Below are positions 17,067 to 26,300 of a DNA stretch of 64,000 bases, one piece after another. The translations under genes were made by a program, and so were the position numbers. The DNA is from WTFV01 sp965200895 (GTDB lineage: Bacteria > Acidobacteriota > Vicinamibacteria > Vicinamibacterales > UBA8438): NCBI GenBank assembly GCA_965200895.1, contig CBDAVM010000001.1:1-64000 (forward strand), written 5' to 3'. Each line of letters begins with the position of its first letter. Position 1 is the stretch's first letter. Below the pieces are notes generated by a model, which saw nothing but the letters and a program-made list of their open reading frames with translations, was not told the DNA's origin and searched no databases.

Positions 17067-17110
17067 GTTCGATAAGCGAACAATAAACACGGCTGGCGTC
17101 CGATTGTCAA
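17066..17110 (-). promoter_or_regulatory. Promoter and palindromic operator of the XRE/ImmA/C1 operon
   Basis: On the minus strand TTGACA (17110-17105) and TTTATT (17087-17082) are spaced by 17 bp: a perfect -35 and a 4/6 -10. The predicted start of transcription (about 17075) falls inside the perfect inverted repeat TGTTCG-ATAAG-CGAACA (17066-17082). A repressor bound there would block the promoter, fitting autoregulation by the XRE protein and derepression when ImmA cleaves it. Confidence 0.75.
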
Positions 17111-17126
17111 ATCGGATCGGGCCGAT

Positions 17127-17828
17127 TTACTCAACACAGCTCACGGCGCGGCGGCTCGCGCCGGGAATCGACCGCAGGGCAACGGATGCGATCCAATGCG
17201 GCACGGCGATCGAACAGCGCACGTCGAGCGTGACCCCGCACGCGCGAGCGACGCCGTGCGCGCGGGCGGAACTGCCTGGCGGACTCCAGGACAGGGCGAC
17301 GTCGGCGAAATCGAGCGGACACCCGAGGGCCGGGTTCAACGCCTTGTAGACAGCTTCCTTGACGGAGAAGACGATGGTGCGCCCGGCATCGTCGGAGACC
17401 GACCACGGTTGGGCGGCGGCATCGAGCCCGGGACGTGGCGGAATGACCTTCCCGTCCAACCGTTCGATGTCGACGCCGATCGCCGCCTGCCGGTCGGAAG
17501 GTACGATGGCGGCCACGACGGTCTTCCCCTTGTGACTCACGCTGCCGGTCCAGCCCCCTGGCCATTCGCGGGCGCCCGACGACAACCGGGCCGGTTCGAC
17601 CGCGGGAAGGCCGACACCGGCGACCAGATCGATCAGGCACTTCCGCGTTCCCCTGCTCCGGGCCGCCGCCAGGACGCGCTGCCGATGGGGCGGCGGCACG
17701 TCCCGAGGGTGCGGCAACACGAACGAGCCGCCCGCGACCACGAGTTCGGGTGCGAGGCGTTGCAGTTCGTCGACCACGGGATCCGCCTGGAGCGGCGGGG
17801 CGTCCGCCTCGGCGTCGAGATCCGGCAT
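17127..17828 (-). CDS. 4'-phosphopantetheinyl transferase (Sfp/EntD type)
   Basis: 233 residues. It transfers the phosphopantetheine arm of CoA to carrier proteins. Key motifs are GSVSHKGKTVVAA (CoA-binding SHK region), AIGVDIERLD (Mg-binding Asp and Glu) and FSVKEAVYKALNP, the signature FSxKEAxYKA with the catalytic Glu/Lys. Length fits the EntD/Sfp group. The ATG at 17828 begins MPDLDAEADAPPLQ; the frame is open further upstream but without family-like sequence. No polyketide or peptide synthase gene is nearby, so its partner is unknown. It points toward the XRE operon and ends 17 bp before that promoter. Confidence 0.92.
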   Translation of the reverse strand: MPDLDAEADAPPLQADPVVDELQRLAPELVVAGGSFVLPHPRDVPPPHRQRVLAAARSRGTRKCLIDLVAGVGLPAVEPARLSSGAREWPGGWTGSVSHKGKTVVAAIVPSDRQAAIGVDIERLDGKVIPPRPGLDAAAQPWSVSDDAGRTIVFSVKEAVYKALNPALGCPLDFADVALSWSPPGSSARAHGVARACGVTLDVRCSIAVPHWIASVALRSIPGASRRAVSCVE

Positions 17829-18098
17829 TGGTATTGGTGGCCAACGATATCGGCTTTCTGTTGATGCGCGGGTAACGCCGCTTGGGAGAGGCCGACTGTG
17901 CTGACCGCCGTCCCGCACGCCGTCCCGCACGCCGTCCCGCGCCCGCTGACCCCACGGAGACCGCCGGCCCGCCCGAATTGCGGCTGCCGCGCCAAGTGCG
18001 CCTCGCCTGCCGCGCTCGGGGGAGATGTCGTACGCCGCGACCGCATTCCTCGACGCTGCCCGCCCGCAAGCGGCAGCCTGACCCGCCCCGCCGCCGGA
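17829..18098 (+). other. Non-coding/degenerate stretch with short tandem repeat
   Basis: No convincing gene. A 12-bp unit CGTCCCGCACGC is repeated almost three times at about 17908-17943. The remainder has high-GC random-looking frames only. Confidence 0.5.
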
Positions 18099-18205
18099 AC
18101 CGTACCGCCACCGCTGGCCCGACGCCGTCCGCGACGAGGTTCTCGCCCGGCTGCCGGGAGCTGAACGCCGCCCGCGCCGCCGCGGAAGCCCGCGCCGGCG
18201 GTTGA
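18099..18205 (+). pseudogene. C-terminal scrap of a DNA methyltransferase-like protein
   Basis: One frame reads YRHRWPDAVRDEVLARLPG and, after a one-base shift, another reads ELNAARAAAEARAGG ending at TGA 18203-18205. The pattern RWPDxVRDEVLARLLxLNxxRAAEEA is what I remember from C-termini of large Eco57I-type modification enzymes. Only about 35 residues remain and the frame is broken. Identification is tentative. Confidence 0.4.
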
Positions 18206-18631
18206 GTACATAATCTGCGGCATGGTGAGAGGCCGGATCAGCTTCACCCGCCATTGTTGCAACCCAAGCCTCTGCGGCCGCTGGATATCCGGGCGGACGT
18301 CCTGGCGCTGGAGCAGGACCGAGAGGGCTGCCGGCCGAGATTCCGGGCCGCGGTGAACGGGCGCAGGGACACCGAAGGCAAGCTGGGGACATCCGCACCG
18401 TACGGTGAATCCCGCGCGAAGTTGTAGTGCATGAAGTGGATCGCCGTCGCCGCCGCGTGTTCTCCAATTTCCGCGAGAAGCCGTTGGTCAACCGCGCCAT
18501 CGGACCCTCAAGTCTTCGTAGCTCACCCGCAGTTCGGCCCCGCCCGTGTTCCGACCCGTAACCAGCCCCCGAACGACGGTCGCCACGTGGTCATTTGATG
18601 ACACCCACGTCGCCTCGTCGGTAACGTCGGA
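18206..18631 (+). other. Degenerate region between restriction-type remnants
   Basis: No intact gene. A short frame reads PLDIRADVLALEQDREGC around 18262-18330, which looks like the end of a DEAD-box/restriction helicase, but it is soon lost. The rest shows nothing I can support. Confidence 0.4.
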
Positions 18632-18844
18632 TACATCCTCACCAACGACTGGAGCCGCGGCCTCACGCGCTTGGCCATCCGCATGGCCACCGGCACCGGC
18701 AAGACCACCGTCATGGCGATGCTCATCGCCTGGTACGCCGTCAACCGCCGGGCCGCCGAGCCCGGCCGCCTACAGCACCGAGCAGGAGTTCAGCGGCATG
18801 ATCATCGACAACAGCAGCGCCTGAGCTGCCACGGCGGCGTCTGA
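18632..18844 (+). pseudogene. N-terminal fragment of a type III restriction-like DEAD-box helicase
   Basis: The frame reads YILTNDWSRGLTRLAIRMAT then TGTGKTTVMAMLIAWYAVN. This is a Walker A motif (ATGTGKT) in the context found in large restriction/helicase proteins. Similarity ends after about 48 residues, around 18775, and the frame stops at 18844. No start codon in a sensible place and no downstream helicase motifs are present. A decayed gene. Confidence 0.7.
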
Positions 18845-18928
18845 ATCCACCGCCTCTGCCCAGTCGCGCCGGCCCGAGCGAGATACGGTCGCCGCCGTAC
18901 CCGCCGTCCCGCCCGTCCCGCATCACCG

Positions 18929-18946
18929 GTGTAGAATCACGTCAAG
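18929..18946 (+). promoter_or_regulatory. Conserved promoter/leader of the coiled-coil paralog 2
   Basis: Identical 18-mer to the one upstream of paralog 1 (GTGTAGAATCACGTCAAG), with -10-like TAGAAT at 18932-18937, followed by an AGGGAG ribosome site. Confidence 0.55.
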
Positions 18947-18961
18947 GGAGACATGCACGAC

Positions 18962-19303
18962 ATGGCCGACAACACTGCGCCCGCCGCCGAGCACGCAGCC
19001 ACTCCCGCAAAGCCGAGACTCTCGGCCGACGCCAAGTGGATCGTCGCCACCGGCGTGGCCCTTGGACTCCTGCTGATCACCCTCATCAGCACGATGCTCC
19101 TGCAGAATGCCACCATCAACGCCCGGATCGACGACACCAACAACAACGTGCGCGGATTGCGCACCGAGATGCACGCGATGCGTGCAGACTTGCAGACCGA
19201 GATCCGCGAACTCCGCGCAGACACACAGACCGACATCCGCGAACTCCGCGGCCTGCTGCTCCAGCTACTCGAACGCACCGCGCCGGCCACACCGGCCGAC
19301 TGA
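18962..19303 (+). CDS. Small membrane-anchored coiled-coil protein (paralog 2)
   Basis: 113 residues from MADNTAPAAEH. RLSADAKWIVATGVALGLLL enters a transmembrane helix (about 28-52), then NARIDDTNNNVRGLRTEMHA and a coiled coil ending LLQLLERTAPATPAD. It is a clear paralog of the protein at 5685-6086 with a shorter coiled coil. ATG 18953 (three residues earlier) is too close to the AGGGAG site, so 18962 is preferred. Function unknown; the topology suggests a short cytoplasmic N-terminus and a coiled-coil rod on the other face. Confidence 0.8.
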   Translation: MADNTAPAAEHAATPAKPRLSADAKWIVATGVALGLLLITLISTMLLQNATINARIDDTNNNVRGLRTEMHAMRADLQTEIRELRADTQTDIRELRGLLLQLLERTAPATPAD

Positions 19304-19351
19304 ACACCCAGTTGCACCGCAGGCGCAACCCGCTGCCCGCGTGCGAGATCC

Positions 19352-19490
19352 GCGGCCGAGGTGCTGCGCGACAGCGGTCTCTCGGCGCACATCGTGCGGC
19401 GCAAGAGCGAGTTCGAGTCGCCTCTCCTGCGTTTCGTGCATTCGGCGTTGCGAGCCGCCAACCGGCCGGGTGATGTCGACACCGGCGACA
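19352..19490 (+). pseudogene. UvrD-like helicase C-terminal scrap
   Basis: The frame reads VLRDSGLSAHIVRRKSEFES then PLLRFVHSALRAANRPGD, which resembles the 2B/2A region of UvrD-type helicases (LLxxxGIxAxIxxRKxEFxSP). About 45 residues remain, and unrelated sequence follows. It could be part of the same helicase whose N-terminus ends at 14767, but no overlap can be shown. Confidence 0.45.
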
Positions 19491-19620
19491 TGCGAATTGA
19501 TGCCCAGATCAAGCAGGCGGGCGCGGATCGGCCCGACCTCGTTGCGGGTCGTCAAGGGGTCCGGACTCGCTTGCCGAACAGCAGAAGACTCGGTTGACAC
19601 CAAGGGGAACCGAATGTACG

Positions 19621-19661
19621 TTGACTCCTGTCAAACGAACATATAGTTACTGAAACAGGAG
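19621..19661 (+). promoter_or_regulatory. Candidate promoter/operator of the VapBC operon
   Basis: TTGACT (19621-19626) and TATAGT (19642-19647) form a promoter with a short 15-bp spacer. Inverted arms CTCCTGT (19625-19631) and ACAGGAG (19655-19661) bracket the -10, as expected for an AbrB-type autorepressor operator. The right arm also serves as the ribosome site for vapB. Confidence 0.55.
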
Positions 19662-19668
19662 AACATAC

Positions 19669-20172
19669 ATGCCGGATGCGCCAGCGCCCGAATCGGTCAG
19701 CTACCCGCGTCCCCGCAGGGGCAAGACCCGGCAGGTCTGGGATATAGCCGACGACATCACCCGCGAGAAGGGGCGGCCCGCAGTCCGCGCCGAGGTCAGG
19801 AAACGCGTCGTGGCCGTGGGGGGCAATGCGAATACGGCCAACACGCAGTACCAGTACTGGAAATCCCATCAACAGCAGCGGGCGGCGAACTCCGCGGCCG
19901 TGGCGGCGACCAACCCGCACGGCTGTGCGCCGCAGTCGCTCCAGGTGGCGCCGGATGGCCGCCTGCTGATCCCGGGGGAGATGCGCGCAGCGATGCAGCT
20001 CGACGGCGGCGGCCGGGTCATCGCGCGCGTCGAGAACGGCGAATTGCGTGTCGCGGCGCAGCCGGTCGCCATCAGGCAGGTCCAGGAGCGCCTGCGGAAG
20101 TACCGGAGCCCCGGCCAGCGCGTGGTCGACGAGTTTCTGGCGGAACGGCGGGCGATGTGGGGTGAGGAGTGA
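19669..20172 (+). CDS. AbrB/MazE-domain antitoxin (VapB-like) with extended N-terminus
   Basis: 167 residues. The C-terminal half contains the swapped-hairpin AbrB domain: LQVAPDGRLLIPGEMRAAMQ then LDGGGRVIARVENGELRV. The tail ERLRKYRSPGQRVVDEFLAE is the toxin-binding segment. The N-terminal 85 residues (TRQVWDIADDITREKGRPAV, QYQYWKSHQQQ) are unusual for VapB and resemble a small DNA-binding module found in some plasmid or element proteins. A CAGGAG ribosome site lies 7 bp upstream. It overlaps vapC by GTGA. Probably neutralises the toxin and represses the operon. Confidence 0.88.
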   Translation: MPDAPAPESVSYPRPRRGKTRQVWDIADDITREKGRPAVRAEVRKRVVAVGGNANTANTQYQYWKSHQQQRAANSAAVAATNPHGCAPQSLQVAPDGRLLIPGEMRAAMQLDGGGRVIARVENGELRVAAQPVAIRQVQERLRKYRSPGQRVVDEFLAERRAMWGEE

Positions 20173-20549
20173 GCGCCGTCTTCGACAGCTCGGCGTTGCT
20201 CGCCGTCGCCTTCGATGAAGACGGCGCTGACGTGGCGATGCGCCACGTGCCGGGCGGCATCCTGTCAGCCGTCAACGCGGCCGAGGTGATCACGCGCCTG
20301 GTCGATCAGGGCGCCAGCGAAGCGGCGGCCCGCCTGTCGCTGCTCAGCTTCGGTCTCGCCATCCGCCCGTTCGACGCTTCGCTGGCGATGGCGGCGGGCG
20401 CCCTGCGCCCGGCGACGCGCCGCTACGGGCTGTCGCTGGGCGACCGCGCCTGCCTGGCGGTCGCCGCGCGCGAGAAGGCGCGGGTCATCACGGCGGACAG
20501 GATGTGGGCCGAACTCGATCTGGGTATCGACGTGCTGGTCATCCGCTGA
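20169..20549 (+). CDS. PIN-domain toxin (VapC-like)
   Basis: 126 residues. The PIN ribonuclease fold is shown by AVFDSSALLAVAF (first Asp), SAVNAAEVITRLVDQG (Glu), LSLGDRACLAVA (Asp) and ARVITADRMWAEL (last Asp). All four acidic positions are present, so the nuclease site looks intact. The GTG start overlaps the vapB stop. Likely cuts RNA when freed from its antitoxin. Confidence 0.93.
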   Translation: MSAVFDSSALLAVAFDEDGADVAMRHVPGGILSAVNAAEVITRLVDQGASEAAARLSLLSFGLAIRPFDASLAMAAGALRPATRRYGLSLGDRACLAVAAREKARVITADRMWAELDLGIDVLVIR

Positions 20550-20639
20550 CTGGACGTGCACGAACCGCCCCGTGTCGGCCCGGAAGCCGGCGATCAGGGC
20601 AGGACCGCGGCCGAAAGGAGACGGCGGTGGATCGGTCGA

Positions 20640-20852
20640 GTGTCGGAGAGCGGAGTCGCGGCGCTCTACCTGGACACGAGCGCCCTGTGCAGGCGCTACG
20701 TCGAAGAGGCCGAGTCGGAAGCGCTGCTCGGTCGGATCGAAGACGCGCCAGCCGTGGGAACAGCCTTGATCACGAGGGTCGAGGTGGCCGCGGCGCCGGC
20801 GAAACACACAGAGGTGGCTGTTCAAGGATCATCAGCAACGGCAGTGCCCTGA
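20640..20852 (+). pseudogene. Truncated second PIN-domain gene
   Basis: A frame from GTG 20640 reads VAALYLDTSALCRRYVEEAE, SEALLGRIEDAPAVGTALIT and RVEVAAA. This is a PIN N-terminus with the first Asp and the conserved TxxEVxxA. Similarity stops at about residue 52 and the frame ends at 71 residues; the two C-terminal acidic motifs are missing. Its antitoxin is not identifiable upstream. Confidence 0.75.
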
Positions 20853-20920
20853 GCTGGCACGGCCCGACAGTACAGTGCGGCCAGGCGGATCGCGGGGCGA
20901 GTGGGATACTCTCTGCAGTC

Positions 20921-22033
20921 ATGTTCTGCTGCCGCTGCGCGCTCACCGCCTGCGCACTGCTGCTCGCGTTGACGGCCGGCGCAGCGCCGGCCGCGGCGGC
21001 GCAGCCGGACGACCTGCTCGCGGCTCGTCTGGCCCGCCTCGCGCTCGACTGCGTGCACCGCGAGTACCCCAACAAGATCGCGCACGTGCTCGACGGCGAT
21101 GCGGACGCGCGTCCGCCCCGCGAGCTGACCCCGGCGTTCTACGGATGCTACGACTGGCATTCGTCGGTGCACGGACACTGGCTGCTGGTCCGGCTGGCGC
21201 GCCTCCACCCGGACGCGGCGACCACCGCGCCGTCCCGCGCGGCGCTGGCGCGGAGCCTGACCCGGGCCAACCTCCAGGGCGAGGTGGAGTACATGCAGGC
21301 GCCCGGCCGGGCCGGCTTCGAACGGCCCTATGGTCTCGCGTGGCTGCTGCAGCTCGCCGCCGAGCTGCGGGAGTGGGACGATCCCGAGGCGCGCCGCTGG
21401 CGGCAGGCGCTGGCGCCGCTCGAGACGCTGGCCGCGGACCGCATCCGGGACTGGCTGCCGAAGCTGACGCATCCGATCCGCAGCGGCGAGCACTCGCAGA
21501 CCGCCTTCGCGTTCGGACTGGTCCTCGACTGGGCCCGGACGGCGGGCGTCGAGGGCATGGCCGCGCTGATCGAGGAGCGGGTCGCCCACTACTACGCGGC
21601 CGACCACGACTGTCCGCTGCGCTACGAGCCGTCGGGACAGGACTTCCTCTCGCCCTGTCTGGCGGAGGCCGATCTGATGCGCCGGGTCACCTCCACGGCC
21701 CCGTTCGCGGCCTGGCTGGCGGCGTTCCTGCCCGGGATTCCCGACGGTGGGGCGGACTGGCTCGCGCCGGCGGTGGTGACCGACCCGACCGACGGCCAGC
21801 TCGGGCACCTGGACGGCCTGAACCTGAGCCGCGCCTGGATGCTCGAAGGGATGGCGGCCGGGCTGCCCGCGGCCGACCGTCGGCGGCCCGCGCTGCTCGC
21901 CGCCGCCGCTGCGCACCGCGAATCGGGGCTCGCCTCGGTCACCGGGGCCACCTACGAGGGCGGCCACTGGCTGGGCACCTTCGCCGCGTACCTGGTCACC
22001 GGCCGCGGCGTCCACGCGTCGGCCGACCGGTGA
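20921..22033 (+). CDS. Exported DUF2891-family protein
   Basis: 370 residues. A signal peptide (CALTACALLLALTAGAAPAA) precedes a helical-toroid-like domain. Family features include the N-terminal ALDCVHREYPNKIAHVL, the block FYGCYDWHSSVHGHWLLVRL, SGEHSQTAFAFGL and CPLRYEPSGQDFLSPCLAEA. DUF2891 proteins have no established activity to my knowledge; the conserved His/Asp/Trp cluster suggests a carbohydrate-active or hydrolase-like site in an alpha/alpha barrel. It is probably periplasmic. The ATG is chosen by the signal peptide; the frame is open farther upstream across the PIN remnant. No partner gene is obvious. Confidence 0.85.
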   Translation: MFCCRCALTACALLLALTAGAAPAAAAQPDDLLAARLARLALDCVHREYPNKIAHVLDGDADARPPRELTPAFYGCYDWHSSVHGHWLLVRLARLHPDAATTAPSRAALARSLTRANLQGEVEYMQAPGRAGFERPYGLAWLLQLAAELREWDDPEARRWRQALAPLETLAADRIRDWLPKLTHPIRSGEHSQTAFAFGLVLDWARTAGVEGMAALIEERVAHYYAADHDCPLRYEPSGQDFLSPCLAEADLMRRVTSTAPFAAWLAAFLPGIPDGGADWLAPAVVTDPTDGQLGHLDGLNLSRAWMLEGMAAGLPAADRRRPALLAAAAAHRESGLASVTGATYEGGHWLGTFAAYLVTGRGVHASADR

Positions 22034-22190
22034 CCGGCCGCTGGGCGTCGCCATCCCGGTATCGACGCTTCGAGCCCCGCCCGGCGAGACGCCGATGTCG
22101 TGCCGCTGCCGTTCCGCGCTGCCCGGCGCTTCACGTACACTCGGGCATGTCGCGTGCTCCCGGCGGCGAGCGCCGTGGAGGTCCCGCCGA

Positions 22191-22403
22191 ATGATGCGAA
22201 CCAGGGGAGCGATGCCGCAGCCCGCAGACTTCATCGACGCGCACGACGCGCCGCACGATCCGCTGCCCATCCACTGGACCCGCGGTCTGGCGGCCGGCGC
22301 ATCGTTGCGCGATCCGGAGGCTTCGACGGTGTCGCAGGCCTACGCGGCGTTCCTGCGGCGCTTCGACGGACTGCTGGCGGACGGCGACGGAGGACGCCGG
22401 TGA
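22191..22403 (+). CDS. Small first gene of the DISARM-like cluster
   Basis: 70 residues (PQPADFIDAHDAPHDPLPIH, SQAYAAFLRRFDGLLADGD). No known domain. GGAGG stands 9 bp upstream of the ATG, and the stop overlaps the GTG of the P-loop ATPase gene, so both are translated together. It may be an adaptor of the ATPase. A second ATG at 22212 gives a shorter product. Confidence 0.7.
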   Translation: MMRTRGAMPQPADFIDAHDAPHDPLPIHWTRGLAAGASLRDPEASTVSQAYAAFLRRFDGLLADGDGGRR

Positions 22404-23291
22404 GCGACGCGGCGGGTGCGGCAGTGGCCCGCCGGGCGCTGGCCGCACTGCCGGAGGGCGCGAGCCACGGCGCGCCGCCGCGACCGTCCGAAGTCTACCT
22501 GTCGCCCTCTCACATCAGGGCGCTGAGCCCGGACGTACAGCTCGTGACCGGCATGCGCGGCGCCGGCAAGACCTTCTGGTGGAGTGCACTGCAGGATGGC
22601 GCCGTGCGGCAACGGGTCGGTCGGGCCGTGAGCCGGCCACCGTTGAGCGAGAACACCGAGGTGCTGACCGGCTTCGGTCCCCGGCCGGCGCCGGACGCCT
22701 ACCCCGGCGCCGATCATCTGCGCTCCCTGCTGGCGGATTTCGAGCCGCGGACTGTCTGGCGGACGGTGCTGGCGTGGCAGTTCGCGCGCGCCGACGACCA
22801 CCCGCTCCGGGAATGCGGCTCGTGGGCGGCGCGGACGCACCACGTCGAGGAGCACCCGGACGGGATCGACCGTCTGTTCCAGGATCGCGACGCCGAGTTC
22901 GACTGGAAGGGCGTGTACTGCATCGTGCTGTTCGATGCGCTGGACCGTTGCGCCGACGACTGGCGAGCGATGTACCGGGCGATACGGGGTCTGCTGCAGA
23001 CGGCGCTGGACCTGCGTTCGTACGGACGGCTCCGGGCGAAGATCTTCCTGCGGTCGGATCGCGCAACGCTGGCGGAGCGGGGGCGTGCTGGAGGAACTGC
23101 GCCGGCAGATGGAGCAGGACGTGGTGAAGCTGCCGCCGCGCCGGCTCGACCTGGGCGCCGAGGGCGTGCGGCGGGAGCTGGAGGCGCTGGGGGTCTTCCA
23201 GCGGCTGCTCGACGGTCGGGTCAACATCCCGGATGTTTATCGGGTGGGGTACGGGCTGGGCCGCCGAGGCGGCGTGAAGCCGGTTCCATGA
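22400..23291 (+). pseudogene. P-loop ATPase of the DISARM-like cluster, frameshifted/deleted
   Basis: The GTG frame reads PSEVYLSPSHIRALSPDVQL, then VTGMRGAGKTFWWSALQD, with Walker A GMRGAGKT at about residue 50, and YCIVLFDALDR, a Walker B. At about 23085 (RATLAERG) the reading must shift to continue with VLEELRRQMEQDVVKLPPRR and NIPDVYRVGYGLGRRGGVKP, ending at 23291. That tail looks like a winged-helix C-terminus. I expect intact relatives to be longer (about 450 residues), so an internal deletion plus frameshift is likely. Unrepaired, the frame makes a 319-residue protein with a nonsense tail running to 23356. Confidence 0.7.
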
Positions 23292-23352
23292 TGGGTGAGA
23301 GACCCCGCGCGCCCCGACGGCAGACCGTTGCGATGCCCGCGGGAGGGTCCAC

Positions 23353-26300
23353 ATGACGCAGAAGGACCCCGCTGCCGCACCCGCCGACTCGGCGGCGGTG
23401 CGCGAACGTCTGGTCGAGGCGTTGCAGATCGACCTCATCGGCCCGGGGGCGGGCCATCCGCTGGCCGCCGAGCGGCTGCCCGGCTGGGTGCGTCCGTCGA
23501 ACTGGTACCTGACCGGCTTCCTGATTCCGTCCGGCACGCGTCCGGAGCGCCGGGCGGACCGCGACGAGGAGGACGACATCGACGAGACGCCCGCGACGGG
23601 CGGACTCGCGGAGGAGTCGTCGGAGGAGCGCCGGGCGGCGAAGAAGGGCTTCTTCCCGTCGTCGATGGGGCTGAGCTTCCTGGTGACGGCCGAGGCGGAC
23701 GTGCTCGACGTGACCATACGCTGGGGGGACTACGAACGGGCGGAGGTCGAGGGCGTCGACGGGAAGGCAGAGCCGGTCTGGCGGCGGCGGCCGAACGAAC
23801 GGACGGTGCCCGCGCCCCTCTCGCCGTCCGGAGGGCCGTGGTCCTGCGAGCTCGGAGTCCCCGACTCGGGCGGTCTCGTGCTGCACATGGACGAGCGGCC
23901 GATCGGGACCGACGGGCTGGCCGGGATTCCGGCCGGCGCGCGGGCGGTGTCGATCTTCCTGGTGAACCGGCGCGCCCGGGACGACGACGAACCCGATCGC
24001 GCGTACGCCTTCCAGGCCGGGATCGAGGTGTGCGGCCGGCGGCCGTTCGTGCCCCGACCGGATCCGCGCGGCGTCCACGCGACGGGCCGGGACGAGCGGG
24101 TCGCGGATCTGCACTACGCCGACACCCCCGAGTTCGCCACCGGCCACGGCGTGTCGGCGGACTGGGAGGTCGTCGACGGCGCCTGCCGGAGCCTGCGCAC
24201 GGCGTGGGTTCCGGCGACCGACGTCGAGAGGACGGAGACCGCGGCGGCGCCCGGCGCCGAGCTGTCGATGGAGGCGCTCGGGGCGCTCGCGGATGGGTTG
24301 GCGGCCGAGGCGGCGTTGCGGCCGCTGGTGGACCGCTACCGGGACTGGATCACGACCCGACAGCAGGAGGTCGACGCGCTGCCGGATGCGCGGCGCGAGA
24401 CCGCGGCGGAATTGTTGCAGCGGGCCGCGCGCGCCGCGGACCGCATGGCGCGGGGTATCGCCGTTCTGGCCGCGGACGCCGACGTGCTCGACGCCTTCCG
24501 CGTGGCGAACCGCGCCGTCGCCCGCGCGTTGCGCCAGCGGCTCGGCGCCCGGTTCGCCGACCGCCCGCCCCGCTGGCACGCGTTCCAGCTCGCCTTCGTC
24601 CTGCTGAACGTCCCCGCGCTGGCCGCGCCGGACGACCCCGACCGCGAGATCGTGGACCTGCTGTTCTTTCCCACCGGCGGCGGCAAGACGGAGGCGTATC
24701 TCGGTCTGGCGGCGCTGGCGATGACGCTGCGGCGCCTGCGCCACCCGGGCCAGGACGGGCTGGCCGGGGCCGGCGTGAGTGTCATCATGCGCTACACGCT
24801 GCGCCTGCTCACGCTGGACCAGCTCGCCCGCGCGGCCGGTCTGGTCTGTGCGCTGGAGCTGGAACGCGCGGCCGACCCCGCCCGCTACGGCGCGTGGCCG
24901 TTCGAGATCGGCCTGTGGGTCGGCCGGGCCGCGACGCCCAACGTCATGGGCCACCGGGGCGACAACCGGTCGGACACGGCGCGGGCGAAGACCCGGCAGT
25001 TCAAGGCCGACCCCGCCGGCCGACCCGCGCCGATCCCGCTCGAGAGCTGTCCCTGGTGCGGGACCCGTTTCGCCGCCGACTCCTTCGCGCTGCTGCCGAA
25101 CGACGATCGGCCGGAGGAGCTGCGCATCGTCTGCCCGAACTTCGAATGCGACTTCAGCGGCGACCGGCCCCTGCCGGTACTGGCCGTGGACGAGCCGATC
25201 TACCGCCGTCTGCCCGCGTTCCTGATCGCCACGGTCGACAAGTTCGCCTCCCTGCCGTGGGAGGCGCGCACCGGCGTGCTGCTCGGCGGCGCCGACCGCT
25301 ACGACGCCGGCGGCTTCCACGGGGCGGCGGAACCGCGGGCGGGGCGGCGTCTCGACTGCCCGTTGCCGCCGCCGGATCTGGTCATCCAGGACGAGCTGCA
25401 CCTGATCTCCGGGCCGCTCGGCACGATGGTCGGCCTGTACGAGTCGGTCATCGACGCCCTGTGCGCGCGGGTGGTCGACGGCCGGTCGGTGCGCCCGAAG
25501 ATCGTCGCGTCGACGGCGACCGCGCGGCAGGCGGAGGACCAGATCCGGGCGTTGTTCGCTCGCTCCGCCACCGCGGTCTTCCCGCCCCCCGGCCCGGACC
25601 GCCGCGATGCGTTCTTCGCGCGCACGGCGCCGGTGGCGCGCGCGGCGGGCCGACGCTACCTGGGCGTCGCGGCGCCGGGGCGCAACCCCAAGGTGCTCAT
25701 GCGCCGGGTCTGGCTCGCCCTGATGGGGGCGGCCGAGCGGGCCTACCGGGACGCCGGCGGGCACGACAACCTCGACAATCCGGCCGATCCGTACATGACC
25801 GTGCTCGGCTACTTCAACAGCCTGCGCGAGCTGGGCGGGGCGCGGCGCATCCTGGAGGAGGAGGTCCGCAACACGCTGCGGCAGTACGGGCAGCGGCGGC
25901 GCCTCGGCGAGCCGCACGGCCTGTTCCGGGACCGCCGGACATTCTCCGACGTGGTGGAGCTCACCTCGCGGGTTTCCACGGACCGGGTGGCCGAGGCGCG
26001 CCAGCGGCTGGAGCGCCCCTTCCACGAGCCGCGGCGCGTGGACTGCGCGATAGCGACCAACATGATCTCGGTCGGCCTCGACATTCCCCGCCTGGGCCTG
26101 ATGGTGGTGCTGGGCCAGCCGAAGACCCATGCGGAGTACATCCAGGCGACCAGCCGCGTCGGGCGCAGCGAGCCGTGGCGGGGACTGGTGGTGACGCTGC
26201 TCAACGTCCACAAGCCGCGCGACCGGTCGCACTACGAGCGCTTCCGGCACTACCACGAGACCTTCTACCGGTCGGTGGAGTCCACCAGCGTGACGCCGTT

